Part shown: positions 1 through 7,530 of the stretch, piece after piece | Layout: each line of letters starts with the position of its first letter | Numbering within the stretch: the first letter of the stretch is position 1 | Assembly (NCBI GenBank): GCA_965250275.1 | Contig: OZ252297.1 | Location: forward strand, 3,596,001-3,660,000 | Reading direction: 5' to 3' | DNA from: G965250275 sp965250275 | GTDB taxonomy: Bacteria; Pseudomonadota; Alphaproteobacteria; Rhodobacterales; Rhodobacteraceae | DNA: 64,000 nt | The notes under the pieces: model-generated | Told to the model about the DNA's origin: nothing | Databases searched by the model: none | The model's input: only the letters and a program-made list of their open reading frames with translations | Program-made: the position numbers and the translations under genes

Positions 1-468
1 ATCCCATAATCCCGCTTAGAGGGATCAATAATGGATCGGTTAGCTTTTGATCGGGGTGGGGTGCGGGCGCGAAAGATCGCTACGCCGCGGTGGAGCTTCC
101 CCAAAGCACACATTCGCTGCGACGCCACAATTGAACGAGCGGGGAACTGGAAGTCTGTGGACAGAGCCGAGCTTTCGCTGCCTGGCAGCAACGCAATCCC
201 TTGAGAACGAACGCTTCGCGGGCAAAGCCTACGCACCAAACCCTCCGACCTGAGCATAGGATTTAGGTCGCCCGAAACTACCCTTGCCTACAGAAGAACA
301 ATGCAGGGTACCCGCCAGTGAGTGGAGCATCTGCTTTGCGGAACGGTGCTGAGCTTCGCAATATAGCCGTCGCCGCGTTTTGAACAGAAGCAATGGGCTC
401 GAAGCGGACATTCGTCTCAGCCCTATCGGGCGTCCGTTACGCGGACAAAACTGTCGTTCCAGTATAGC
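1..468. other. gene-free stretch at left edge
   Basis: No convincing coding sequence is seen. The short open frames overlap on both strands and lack ribosome binding sites. The stretch holds a degenerate copy of the dispersed intergenic repeat (about 60-130, containing CACATTCGCTGCGA) and a clearer copy listed separately at 391-460. The left end may be the tail of a locus outside the window. Confidence 0.6.
391..460. repeat. dispersed intergenic repeat, copy A
   Basis: Contains GGCTCGAAGCGGACATTCG followed by GGGCGTCCG, CGCGGAC and GTCGTTC. The same blocks in the same order occur at 40711-40790, and related cores occur in many other gaps of this window. It lies just upstream of the promoter of the PanB-like gene. 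Its function is unknown; it looks like a decayed family of non-coding repeats. Confidence 0.7.
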
Positions 469-499
469 TTGAAAATCTAACATTAATGTTAGATACTAG
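469..499 (+). promoter_or_regulatory. MerR-type promoter with palindromic operator
   Basis: A perfect 18-bp palindrome, TCTAACATTAATGTTAGA, lies at 476-493. It fills a 19-bp spacer between a -35-like TTGAAA (469-474) and a -10-like TACTAG (494-499). An operator inside an overlong 19-20 bp spacer is the hallmark of MerR-family activated promoters. A related palindrome (TCTAAC-N5-GTTAGA) sits in the same position before the merR gene at 2541-2572, so the MerR protein at 2065-2514 probably controls both. The element matches are by eye. Confidence 0.8.
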
Positions 500-531
500 T
501 CTCACTGACTACATGTTCAGAGGGAGGAATC

Positions 532-1380
532 ATGGCAAAGCGCAGAAAGACAAGACTCAAGCATCTGGCGGAGAAGGTACAAAAGGGCGAACGTATCGTC
601 GGCATGGAATGCCACGACACACCAAGCGCCATAATGGCCGAAGAACTGGGTATGGATTTGCTCTGTTGTGGCAGCCCAGGGCCTATGGGCCTTATGGGCC
701 ACCCTTCTATGGCGACTGTCGACTTCGAAGAACAACTCTACATGCTGGAAGGCGTTCTTCGCGGGGCATCATCACCATTTATCATCTGCAATATGCCCAA
801 CACTACTGCCAGCATTTCGATTGAAGAGTCTGTGCGCAACGCCGCGAGAGTGGCGAAGCTGGGGGCCGATGGAGTGCACATTGAGCCCTCGCTAGGCACA
901 GTTAGCCACATCCGCGCAATTGTGGATGCTGGCATCCCAGTTGTTGGCCATTTCGGCGTGCAAGGCGAGCGCGCCGTAATGAACTCTGGCCACGCGCCTG
1001 CAGGACGCACTGCAGACGAAGCAGCACAAATTTTGGAACTGGTGAAGGCGTCAATCGATGCAGGTATGTTTGCGGCTCTGTTCGAGCACACTTCCGTGGA
1101 ACTAACAAAATGGTGCTACGAGAATCTACCTGTCGCGGTAGCAAGCTTGGGATCAGGCCCGCATGCCCACGGGATCTTCCATGTGTCCAGCGATATCATT
1201 GGGTGTTCAGTCTTCCCAATCCCGCCTAAACGCGAAGTGTTCGGCGATGTTTGGGGCGAAATGCAGCGTGCTTATTCGGCTTACTTTTCTGCTGCTAAGG
1301 GCGGTCAGTTTCCCAAGCCAGACCTGAGCCATACGATGTACGATGGCGAACACGAGAAGTTTCTGGCCAGCATCGCTTAG
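532..1380 (+). CDS. PanB-like (ketopantoate hydroxymethyltransferase superfamily) protein with altered metal ligands
   Basis: A 282-residue TIM-barrel protein that resembles PanB (3-methyl-2-oxobutanoate hydroxymethyltransferase) along its length. Regions equivalent to PanB VGDS, ADLPF, KIEGG and LECVPVEL are visible as CGSPG (46-50), CNMPN (86-90), HIEPS (116-120) and LFEHTSVEL. The two Asp residues that bind Mg in PanB (Asp45 and Asp84 in E. coli) appear here as Ser48 and Asn87, and the Lys before the conserved Glu is His116. It therefore probably does not make ketopantoate; another PEP-mutase/PanB-fold reaction is possible. The start follows a good GAGGAA site. It is first in a two-gene unit with a methyltransferase 3 nt downstream, under a MerR-type promoter. 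Confidence 0.8.
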   Translation: MAKRRKTRLKHLAEKVQKGERIVGMECHDTPSAIMAEELGMDLLCCGSPGPMGLMGHPSMATVDFEEQLYMLEGVLRGASSPFIICNMPNTTASISIEESVRNAARVAKLGADGVHIEPSLGTVSHIRAIVDAGIPVVGHFGVQGERAVMNSGHAPAGRTADEAAQILELVKASIDAGMFAALFEHTSVELTKWCYENLPVAVASLGSGPHAHGIFHVSSDIIGCSVFPIPPKREVFGDVWGEMQRAYSAYFSAAKGGQFPKPDLSHTMYDGEHEKFLASIA

Positions 1381-1383
1381 CCG

Positions 1384-2064
1384 GTGGTCAAGGAAAAGAA
1401 GCAGCAAGGCCCCGCCGACTTCGTGAGGTGGCTTGCTGCACTCTGCCTCAGAAGGATTCATTGTGTAGAGTGCGGCGCGGGCCAAGCTGAGATTTCCCGT
1501 GCTTTGACTCCACTCTTCAAACAAGTCACCGCTATCGACGCTTTTCCTCCGCCGGCGTCACATCAGTTTCATCCAGTGGCCCACTGTCGAGCGGAAACGT
1601 TACCTTTCGCAATGAGCAGTGTGGACTTGTTGTTCTCGATGCAAGCCGCACATCATTTTGACCTGCCCGAGCACGTTAAAGAGGCGAAGAGAGTCCTAAG
1701 ACCAGGAGGAATTTTTGGCATCTTCTCTTGGTCAGAGATAGAATTGCCTCCAAATGTGCAGCGAGCTTATGCCCCGGTCTTCGATGCAGTGTCCAAGTTC
1801 TGGGAACCTGAGAGGGATTGGGTAACCAGCGGATACACGGGTTTCGAGTTTTCGGGGATACGCATTGATGTGCCGCCACTCTATCTCACCAAATTTCTGA
1901 CAGCCGAACTTCTCGAAGTCGAGATGGCTTCATGGAGCGCAGTTCGGGCCGCATCCGAGGCCAATGTCGAGTTTCCAGAGCCTCGATTTAGAGCCTCCGG
2001 GTTGGATCAGCAGGCTTACTTTCCGTGCAGATGGCGTATCGTCGGTCAGGTGTTCCGCTACTAG
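1384..2064 (+). CDS. class I SAM-dependent methyltransferase
   Basis: 226 residues. Motif I is seen as VECGAGQAEISRAL, followed by AETLPF, DLLFSMQAAHHF and RVLRPGGIFGIFSW, the usual order of a class I Rossmann methyltransferase. It resembles the family of small-molecule methyltransferases with QALHWF-type motifs; here the motif reads QAAHHF. The start is a GTG 3 nt after the upstream stop with no clear ribosome site, so it is probably translationally coupled. The N-terminus is slightly shorter than usual for the family. The substrate is unknown; the linked PanB-like protein suggests a small 2-oxo or carboxylic acid metabolite (inference). It converges with merR, whose stop is directly adjacent. 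Confidence 0.85.
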   Translation: MVKEKKQQGPADFVRWLAALCLRRIHCVECGAGQAEISRALTPLFKQVTAIDAFPPPASHQFHPVAHCRAETLPFAMSSVDLLFSMQAAHHFDLPEHVKEAKRVLRPGGIFGIFSWSEIELPPNVQRAYAPVFDAVSKFWEPERDWVTSGYTGFEFSGIRIDVPPLYLTKFLTAELLEVEMASWSAVRAASEANVEFPEPRFRASGLDQQAYFPCRWRIVGQVFRY

Positions 2065-2514
2065 CTACTTCCAGACCATTGCAGCAACAGCGTTTTGATC
2101 AACCGCGTCGTTCATCGGGCAGTCGGGGCATGTTTCGGACGTCGGAAGGTTTTTGCAGCCCTTACACTTTGCAACCATCTTAGATGCTTCGACGATCTCT
2201 GACCTTATCGCCAGCGCTTGCTGTGCTTTCTCAGACAGCAACTCGGCCAATTCGTCCAAGAGATCACCGACAGCGGATGAAGAAGCGTCACCCGTTTTGT
2301 GATTCAAACGCTCCTGAGCGATCTCAGACAAACTTTCCAATCCCACGTCGAGCATTCGCATCTTGTGGATCAGACGCGCCACAGCTAAGTCGCCCTCGTT
2401 GTAGAGCCGAGTGCCTTTTTCAGACTTGCAGGGAACGATGATCCCGAGGCTCTCATAGTGACGCAACATACGCTCCGTCAGGCCCGACTTTTCAACGATG
2501 TCGCCAATCTTCAT
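2065..2514 (-). CDS. MerR-family regulator with Cys-rich C-terminal tail
   Basis: 149 residues. The N-terminal MerR winged helix begins MKIGDIVEKSGLTERMLRHY, with the second arm around residues 35-55 (GTRLYNEGDLAVARLI), followed by a dimerisation helix. The C-terminal tail carries CKGCKNLPTSETCPDCP, two CxxC pairs suited to binding a metal or an iron-sulfur cluster. The layout recalls SoxR and metal-sensing MerR proteins, but the spacing differs from SoxR's CxxCxCxxxxxC. It faces the PanB-like/methyltransferase pair, and both promoters carry TCTAAC/GTTAGA palindromes, so autoregulation plus control of the pair is likely. The inducer is unknown. Confidence 0.88.
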   Translation of the reverse strand: MKIGDIVEKSGLTERMLRHYESLGIIVPCKSEKGTRLYNEGDLAVARLIHKMRMLDVGLESLSEIAQERLNHKTGDASSSAVGDLLDELAELLSEKAQQALAIRSEIVEASKMVAKCKGCKNLPTSETCPDCPMNDAVDQNAVAAMVWK

Positions 2515-2540
2515 TGCTTCATTTCTCGTGCGCCTTGTTT

Positions 2541-2572
2541 GAAATATCTAACGCCATGTTAGAAAATTACAA
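2541..2572 (-). promoter_or_regulatory. merR promoter with second TCTAAC/GTTAGA operator
   Basis: Read on the minus strand, a -35-like TTGTAA (2572-2567) and a -10-like TATTTC (2546-2541) are separated by 20 bp. The spacer contains TCTAAC-ATGGC-GTTAGA, on the plus strand TCTAACGCCATGTTAGA at 2547-2563. It matches the arms of the operator at 476-493. The merR start codon is 27 bp further on. Confidence 0.75.
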
Positions 2573-3442
2573 GAAGCTGCACCGACTTGTAGATGTAGAA
2601 TGGGCCCAGAGCCGTCGTTCGAGAGGTTTAGGTCAACGGCTGCTTTGCGGACAAAGCGGCCAACGAGCACATGTCCGCTTTGGGGTTAGGAACGAAGTTG
2701 CGGCGGCAGAGTTCAATCTCCGCCGCCCGCTTGCCTTTCTTGGTAGTGCCGGTCAGGTGAGTTGGGTGTACCTACCGGTCTTGTTGAGACTAATTGTCAG
2801 CGCCTACGGTTTCTCAAAGCGATCGACCATTCCGTTTTTCACACTTTGCGGATGTCGGCTCAATGCGCTTCGTGACCTTTGGAGCATAGTGCAGCATTTT
2901 GCACTTTGGGCTCGGAGCTTTCGTTCGCTGCCTTGTGCACGGATGTCCGCTCTGCGGGCGAAGTTGACCTAATAGCTTCTCATAAGTCGGCCACCGTGGC
3001 CCAGATAGATCGCTGACCGCCAAACCTCTTTGCGGACCACACAGATTGACTCCTGGTACTGGGCAGCGAGCCGCAACTGAAGTTAAGGCACATTTCACTA
3101 CTGAAGATGCACTAAAAGACAACTGCAATGTCCTCGGACCTGATGAGCTGATGAGCTGATGTTAGAATGCTTGGGTCTTGGATCGAGGACTGACAACAGA
3201 GCGAAAAAGCGGGCGCCGGACTAACCTACGATAACAATTTTTGGGCCAAAAAAAGGTCATACGGGCTCGATGACCGGTGCATTCGGGAGCGCAGCAATCA
3301 AAAGCGTTGCTGTGTCGTGTTAGGGCCGCCAGACTGATCGACACGGACCCGCATGACATTTTGACTGACCCAGTCGATGACATGAGGTGTGAATTTGTAC
3401 TTCACTGCCCTGTTAGCGAACACATTGGAAAGAAGGTGCGGA
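2573..3442. other. 870-bp gene-free stretch with repeat remnants
   Basis: No supportable gene is seen. The stretch contains degenerate copies of the dispersed repeat at about 2600-2690 (GCTGCTTTGCGGACAAAGCG, then ATGTCCGCTTTGGGG) and 2890-2965 (GGATGTCCGCTCTGCGGGCG). A short tandem repeat of TGATGAGC lies at about 3141-3160, followed by a lone GTTAGA half-site. A frame running from the merR start region (2514-2972) is rejected as a shadow. Confidence 0.6.
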
Positions 3443-3862
3443 ATGCTACGATTGATGATCCCACTCTTTGTTTTGGCGGTCCCCATTTTCGGAGCCTACC
3501 TGATATTTTTTACGATGACCGAGGTGCAGCATTCTGAACGTGGGTTTTCATCCTTGGACATTGAGGCCATGAGCACGCGGATTATCGTTGTGTCCTTGGC
3601 ATCCGTTTTTGGCATATTGTCGAAGTTGGCACTTGATGCGCTTCAAATAGGCGCTCCGCGCCTGCTCCCATTTTTCCGGGTATCAACTATCTTCTTCCGG
3701 CGCATCCTTTCAGCGGTGATCATCTGTCCCTTGGTCATCTTACCACTCTACAGCATGCTCCAGGAACTGGATGACGTAATTCTTCTAGCTCTGTTCGCAT
3801 ATCAGAATGGCTTCTTCTTTCAAACTATCCTTGCAAGAGGGCCGATGGGAGAAATGTCATGA
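3443..3862 (+). CDS. small polytopic membrane protein of unknown function
   Basis: About 139 residues starting at MLRLMIPLF. An in-frame Met 18 codons upstream is possible, but this ATG has a GAAGG site close by. Hydrophobic segments at about 4-25, 46-68, 86-108 and 112-132 suggest four membrane spans with short loops. No family was recognised. Its stop overlaps the ATG of the next gene (ATGA), so it is almost certainly translated with the exported metalloprotease. By eye the pair is lower in G+C than most of the window, which fits acquired DNA. Confidence 0.7.
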   Translation: MLRLMIPLFVLAVPIFGAYLIFFTMTEVQHSERGFSSLDIEAMSTRIIVVSLASVFGILSKLALDALQIGAPRLLPFFRVSTIFFRRILSAVIICPLVILPLYSMLQELDDVILLALFAYQNGFFFQTILARGPMGEMS

Positions 3863-5562
3863 ATCTCAAAGACAAGAGGCGTCGCAAGAGCGCATGCTTG
3901 GCCATCATCTTAGGCCTCCTAGTCGCGGAGCCTCTGCATGCAGCGTCGGAAGATCTGACTCCATACTTATCTACGAGAGAGGTCGCATTCTTTAGGGAGA
4001 CTTTCGACTACATCGCCGAAAAGGCGCAAGTAGGTATGGATGTAAGCGTCAATCTCGACGATCGGGCCGACCTGCATGTCTACATTGTCAACGTGACGCG
4101 GGCGCAGTTCGATGGCGTTGAAAAACTCGATGGAGTCTTAGTAGATGACATTGACAACAACTTTGTTGTCAGAGGTGACGGAACTGCGTTCCTGGATCAG
4201 GATTTTTTGCAACTGGTCGGGCGAAACGCGCTTGTCGATGTTCTTGGTTTCAAGCAGGCCAGGGGCGTTCTGCCATCAGGCAATCCGGGTTGGACGATGT
4301 CTGACTATTCCAATATGTCGGCGCTGTTTCGGATAGCTGTGATCCGGGAAGTCTTGGAATTCAAGGACATATTTAACGAAGGTCTCATTGAAGCGTGGAT
4401 GGATGCCGATCGGGATGGAACGAAGCGCATCATAGCTTTCGCATTTGCGCCAATTCTGCTTCACGAATTTGGTCACCTTCGCGATGGGACGTCAGGCCAA
4501 TTTCTGGGCCGCCTCTTACGGGACTACATTTCGGATCAGTTTTTGGAAGACGAAGAGGCAGCGGATGCCTTTGCGATCGAAGCGTTGGAAAGGATGTTCG
4601 CCAGTTTCTTTGGTCGAGGTGACTTTAACGAAGAGGAATATTTGACGTTGTCGCAAGCAGCCGTCTCAACGCTCAAATTATTGGTTGATTTGGCATTTTA
4701 TGATGCATTTGAAGGATTTCGAGGTCTTCCTGCCGAAGCAAGTGCAACGTTACCACTGTTTCATGATTGTCTGCAACGACCCGAGCTCAGGGGGTTGCCA
4801 TTGGCCGCGCCGGGGCGCATCGAGAAATTTGTTGGCGGCAAGAGACTTAGTTTCCTCTCTCAATCAGAGTTTGAGACCATGCGAGACAACTTTTTGTCTT
4901 CGTCAAGGTCCGGGACGCACCCCCACTATGCCCTGCGGGTGCGGGCATTCGCTGAGAGGCTCTCGCAATGGTTGCCAGGCATAGATGAACAATTTGCTGA
5001 TGGCGAGCTTTTGTTGTTGGACGCATTCGTTGCTAACGATCCATCGCTAATAAGTGTTGGGAATGACAATTTGCCAAGCAGCTCAATTGATTGGCCGCTT
5101 GAAGATTTCGTTTCTATTTTTGAGGCCGACTTTGAATTCAAGGAAGTTGTGACGTGTACAAACACCGACTTTGAGTGTCTGCTGGCGATTGGCGCTCGTC
5201 CAGAGCTCGGAGTACTTGAGGCCACCGCGCTGAACGACCGTTTGACTTTTGTGAGCTATACCGTACCGATTCAGACATCACAGGGCACAGAGGCCGAAAA
5301 AAATGAGTTTCGACGCAACGCGCTCCGAGCTCTATTCCGGTACCTGGCTGTAACGCAAGGGTATCCACCCAATCTAGAACTCGCAGAACTGGAAGCCGCC
5401 ATCGTCAGTGAAACGGTGTTGATCGAATTTCTTCGGTTTCTTCAGCAGCTTGATGCCTGTGCAGTAGGCCATAGGGAAGGGACTCTGTACGGATTGAACT
5501 ACTTTTTCTCCACATTGGATGACGGGAAGTGGATACAAGTTACGATAGCAACGGGCGAATAA
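3859..5562 (+). CDS. exported zincin metalloprotease-like protein
   Basis: 567 residues. A basic N-terminus, a hydrophobic core and AEPLHAA at about 23-29 form a likely Sec signal peptide, so the protein should be periplasmic. HEFGH at 202-206 is an HExxH zinc site. About 25 residues later comes DEEAADAFA (231-239), resembling the ExxAD third-ligand motif of M48-type peptidases. The rest, acidic and about 330 residues long, shows no domain I can name. The upstream partner is a four-span membrane protein with overlapping stop and start. The pair is convergent with the integrase region and could be island cargo. Substrate and role are unknown. Confidence 0.75.
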   Translation: MNLKDKRRRKSACLAIILGLLVAEPLHAASEDLTPYLSTREVAFFRETFDYIAEKAQVGMDVSVNLDDRADLHVYIVNVTRAQFDGVEKLDGVLVDDIDNNFVVRGDGTAFLDQDFLQLVGRNALVDVLGFKQARGVLPSGNPGWTMSDYSNMSALFRIAVIREVLEFKDIFNEGLIEAWMDADRDGTKRIIAFAFAPILLHEFGHLRDGTSGQFLGRLLRDYISDQFLEDEEAADAFAIEALERMFASFFGRGDFNEEEYLTLSQAAVSTLKLLVDLAFYDAFEGFRGLPAEASATLPLFHDCLQRPELRGLPLAAPGRIEKFVGGKRLSFLSQSEFETMRDNFLSSSRSGTHPHYALRVRAFAERLSQWLPGIDEQFADGELLLLDAFVANDPSLISVGNDNLPSSSIDWPLEDFVSIFEADFEFKEVVTCTNTDFECLLAIGARPELGVLEATALNDRLTFVSYTVPIQTSQGTEAEKNEFRRNALRALFRYLAVTQGYPPNLELAELEAAIVSETVLIEFLRFLQQLDACAVGHREGTLYGLNYFFSTLDDGKWIQVTIATGE

Positions 5563-5611
5563 ACGCGAAGGCAGGCCCCAAAATCCATACGAACATTCCA
5601 CTTAGGCGTAG

Positions 5612-5779
5612 TTACCAGTAGTTCTGCTTTTGGAAGAAAGGCCTCTTCTCATCGTGAGGTTTGTGTACGCCGAGAACTTCCAACGTTAGGCTAGTATTGC
5701 CTTCGCGCAGAAGTTGCTTTGCTTCGCTTGCAGACTTCAGAACCCGCTCACCACTTTGAATCAGATAGAAGTTGCTCAC
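5612..5779 (-). CDS. small protein encoded directly downstream of integrase
   Basis: 55 residues from a GTG start that has an excellent AGGAGGT ribosome site 7 nt upstream. An ATG-initiated longer frame exists, but it would overlap the integrase 3' end. The gene begins 5 nt after the integrase stop on the same strand, so it is probably cotranscribed. It is rich in charged residues (EAKQLLREG, KPHDEKRPFF) with no recognised family. Its position suggests an element accessory protein such as a small recombination factor, but nothing in the sequence proves that. It is absent beside the second integrase copy. Confidence 0.6.
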   Translation of the reverse strand: MSNFYLIQSGERVLKSASEAKQLLREGNTSLTLEVLGVHKPHDEKRPFFQKQNYW

Positions 5780-5784
5780 TGCGC

Positions 5785-6861
5785 TTACCTCCTGCAGCGC
5801 CGATCCATCTCGGCACAAACCGTTTCCATTGGGGCGCGGAGAATGCTGGGGTTGGGCTTCGTGTAGCGCTGCCCTGTGATCGACAGCGGGGTATGGTTGA
5901 GCAGACGACCCACGACCTCTTCCAGAATGCCAGCCTCAACTGCGACCGTCGCAAACGTCCGCCGATGAGCGTGTGGTGACCAGATCAGTTTGCGTGGGTT
6001 GGTGATGCGCCCGCTCTCGCTCTTTGGTGACGGAAAGACCCAACGTTCGCTCAACCCTCGGACGGGCGCCAGGATCTCATGGTGCCGCTGCAGGATTGGC
6101 AAATCAAAGCTGCGTCCGTTCTTTGTCATCGGCAAGTGGATGTGATCTTCACGAATGTCATTCCATGTCAGGTTCAATGCTTCTGACTTGCGCAAACCGG
6201 TGAATAGCAAAAGCTCATAGAACGCCTCGTGAATTGGATGATCCAAACCATCGACTTCGTCACGCCAGGCTCGAAGATCCTCAATGATGGTTTGCGGCGG
6301 TCTTTCATCGAACCATTCTATGGCCATGGTCGGACATTCGGGCAAATCATGCACACGACGTGCATGGTTCCAGACCGTACGAAAGTACTTAAGAAGGTGA
6401 TTGGCCGCTGAGGGCGTCTTTGCCAGGGACCGGTGCTTTTCGACAACATCCGACTTGGTGATCTCATCAAGCGGCATGGTCAACCACGCCTTGAGATGCA
6501 GTTCGAACTGCTGGCGCAAAGCCTTGCGATGCTCGTCGGATCGAAGCTTGGGACGCGCAAGATAACTCTCCATGGCCACCTGCAGGGTCGGCGCGCCGAT
6601 CTGCAGAGACCGCCCTGCTCCACGCCCCCAATCCAATGCAAACCCCAGCGCAGCCTGCCGCGCGACATCAGCTGAAATCACTGGATAGCGTCCAATAAGC
6701 ACGCGCCGTGTTTGCCCGCCGACATCTTTCTGAAAGTACCAGGTCTTGGCCTTCTTGCCGACAAAGAGAACGAACCCCTTTACTTCGGCATCCCAGTGCT
6801 TGGCGGTCCCGCTTTTTGCAGGTGGCAACTTGCGGACAAAGGTCTCAGTGAGCTTTGGCAT
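5785..6861 (-). CDS. int: tyrosine recombinase / island integrase, intact
   Basis: 358 residues, the usual P4-type island integrase order. An N-terminal arm-binding domain (about 1-90, with GFVLFVGKKAKTWYFQ and RRVLIGRYP) is followed by a core-binding domain (about 90-190) and a C-terminal catalytic domain. All catalytic residues are visible: Arg224 (TGLRKSEAL), Lys247, His297 and Arg300 (HAHR), His323 (LLNHTP) and the nucleophile Tyr333 (GQRYTKPN). It should integrate or excise DNA at the adjacent tRNA-Gly site. The first 322 residues are duplicated at 42091-43065. Confidence 0.95.
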   Translation of the reverse strand: MPKLTETFVRKLPPAKSGTAKHWDAEVKGFVLFVGKKAKTWYFQKDVGGQTRRVLIGRYPVISADVARQAALGFALDWGRGAGRSLQIGAPTLQVAMESYLARPKLRSDEHRKALRQQFELHLKAWLTMPLDEITKSDVVEKHRSLAKTPSAANHLLKYFRTVWNHARRVHDLPECPTMAIEWFDERPPQTIIEDLRAWRDEVDGLDHPIHEAFYELLLFTGLRKSEALNLTWNDIREDHIHLPMTKNGRSFDLPILQRHHEILAPVRGLSERWVFPSPKSESGRITNPRKLIWSPHAHRRTFATVAVEAGILEEVVGRLLNHTPLSITGQRYTKPNPSILRAPMETVCAEMDRRCRR

Positions 6862-6896
6862 TTTGTCGGTTTTTTGTCGGTAATTGCATGATACTG

Positions 6897-6978
6897 AGTG
6901 ATACCCGGTGCAACTCTACGCAATCATTTATTCAACAAAATGAAACGTATAGCAACTAGATGCAACCCGATGAAACTC
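6897..6978 (-). promoter_or_regulatory. probable integrase arm-type repeats
   Basis: Between the integrase start and the tRNA fragment, two imperfect direct repeats are seen on the minus strand: GAGTTTCATCGGGTT (within 6960-6978) and GAGTTGCACCGGGTA (within 6897-6915). They agree at most positions. Short repeats near int at an attachment site are typical arm-type binding sites for tyrosine recombinases. Function here is inferred. The same sequences occur next to the second integrase copy. Confidence 0.5.
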
Positions 6979-6987
6979 ATACCACTT

Positions 6988-7026
6988 GCTTGGAAGGCTC
7001 TTATGATACCATTTCACCATACCCGC
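6988..7026 (-). pseudogene. 5' half of tRNA-Gly(UCC), attachment-site copy 1
   Basis: On the minus strand, 39 nt from GCGGGTATGG through the D arm (ATGGTATCAT) to the anticodon loop CTTCCAA (anticodon UCC) match a tRNA-Gly. After CCAAGC the sequence reads AAGTGG, which cannot pair with the AGAGC side of the anticodon stem. No T arm follows, so this is a half gene. The identical fragment lies beside the second integrase at 43192-43230. It marks the attB/attP crossover region in the anticodon stem-loop. Confidence 0.85.
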
Positions 7027-7039
7027 CAAGAATGCTCGC

Positions 7040-7068
7040 GTGGTAGAACATGACCGAAACAAGGTCAA
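7040..7068 (-). promoter_or_regulatory. tRNA-Gly promoter remnant
   Basis: Read on the minus strand, TTGACC (7068-7063), a 17-nt spacer and TACCAC (7045-7040) precede the tRNA 5' end by 13 nt. The second copy (about 43244-43272) keeps TTGACC and spacing but has CACCAC and other differences. This fits two distinct versions of a tRNA upstream region. Confidence 0.55.
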
Positions 7069-7224
7069 CTCCCCCATGCGATTGCACGTCTGTAAGTCAA
7101 GGTTAGAGCTGTAAGCATCCGCCTGGGCCTCTGGGCGAAAGCGGAAGTTCGCAGCGAACGGCTGCTTTCCGAAAGTGCAGTGCTCTACGCAAGCCTGAGC
7201 AGCTTGTCATTTTTTTCGAGGTAC

Positions 7225-7238
7225 TATACCCCCCTATA
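7225..7238 (+). promoter_or_regulatory. DmeR/RcnR-type operator
   Basis: TATACCCCCCTATA, a C6 tract flanked by symmetric TATA arms within ACTATACCCCCCTATACTAT. It lies 19 bp upstream of the dmeR start codon. G/C tracts with AT-rich inverted flanks are the classic binding sites of CsoR/RcnR-family repressors. The dmeR ribosome site AGGAGG follows at 7246-7251. Confidence 0.8.
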
Positions 7239-7257
7239 CTATGATAGGAGGATTTTG

Positions 7258-7530
7258 ATGGGCCACCTCAGTCGCGACAATTCCAAGCTCATTGCCCGTC
7301 TTCGGCGGATCAAGGGGCAAGTCGAAGGCGTCGAACGCGCGCTCGAAGCAGATGCCGATTGCACAGAAGTACTTCGGCAAATTGCATCCATTCGCGGAGC
7401 GATGACAGGGCTGACCAACGAAATCTTTGAAGAGCATCTCCGCAGTCATGTTGTTGACGCTGCCGATACTGCTGCTCGTGAGAGGGGTGCGGAAGAGATG
7501 ATCCAGATTTTGAAGTCGTACCTCAAATGA
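7258..7530 (+). CDS. dmeR: CsoR/RcnR-family metal-responsive repressor DmeR
   Basis: 90 residues starting at MGHLSRDNSKLIARLRRI. AGGAGG is placed 6 nt before this ATG, so the longer frame from 7180 is rejected. It is the all-helical CsoR/RcnR/FrmR fold: RRIKGQVEGVERAL, a conserved Cys in DADCTEVLRQIASIRGAM, then the terminal helices. A His near the N-terminus (MGH) and Cys35 are typical of Ni/Co sensors. It overlaps dmeF by ATGATGA, as in dmeRF operons. It is expected to repress the operon through the C-tract operator until Co or Ni binds. Confidence 0.9.
   Translation: MGHLSRDNSKLIARLRRIKGQVEGVERALEADADCTEVLRQIASIRGAMTGLTNEIFEEHLRSHVVDAADTAARERGAEEMIQILKSYLK

Larger units (their letters stand above)
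5895..7034. repeat. 1.1-kb direct repeat, copy 1 (integrase plus attachment region)
   Basis: This stretch is repeated in the same orientation at 42099-43238, an offset of exactly 36,204 bp. It covers codons 1-322 of the integrase, its upstream region and a 39-nt tRNA-Gly 5' half. I see one substitution (T at 6884, C at 43088). Identity ends sharply at 5895 on the left. On the right it decays just past the tRNA 5' end into about 55 bp of similar but not identical sequence. Recombination between the copies would excise the intervening 36 kb. Confidence 0.93.

Noticed and set aside
2514..2972. 152-codon frame starting opposite the merR start
   Set aside because: It covers the merR promoter palindrome and two dispersed-repeat copies, with no ribosome site and no family resemblance.
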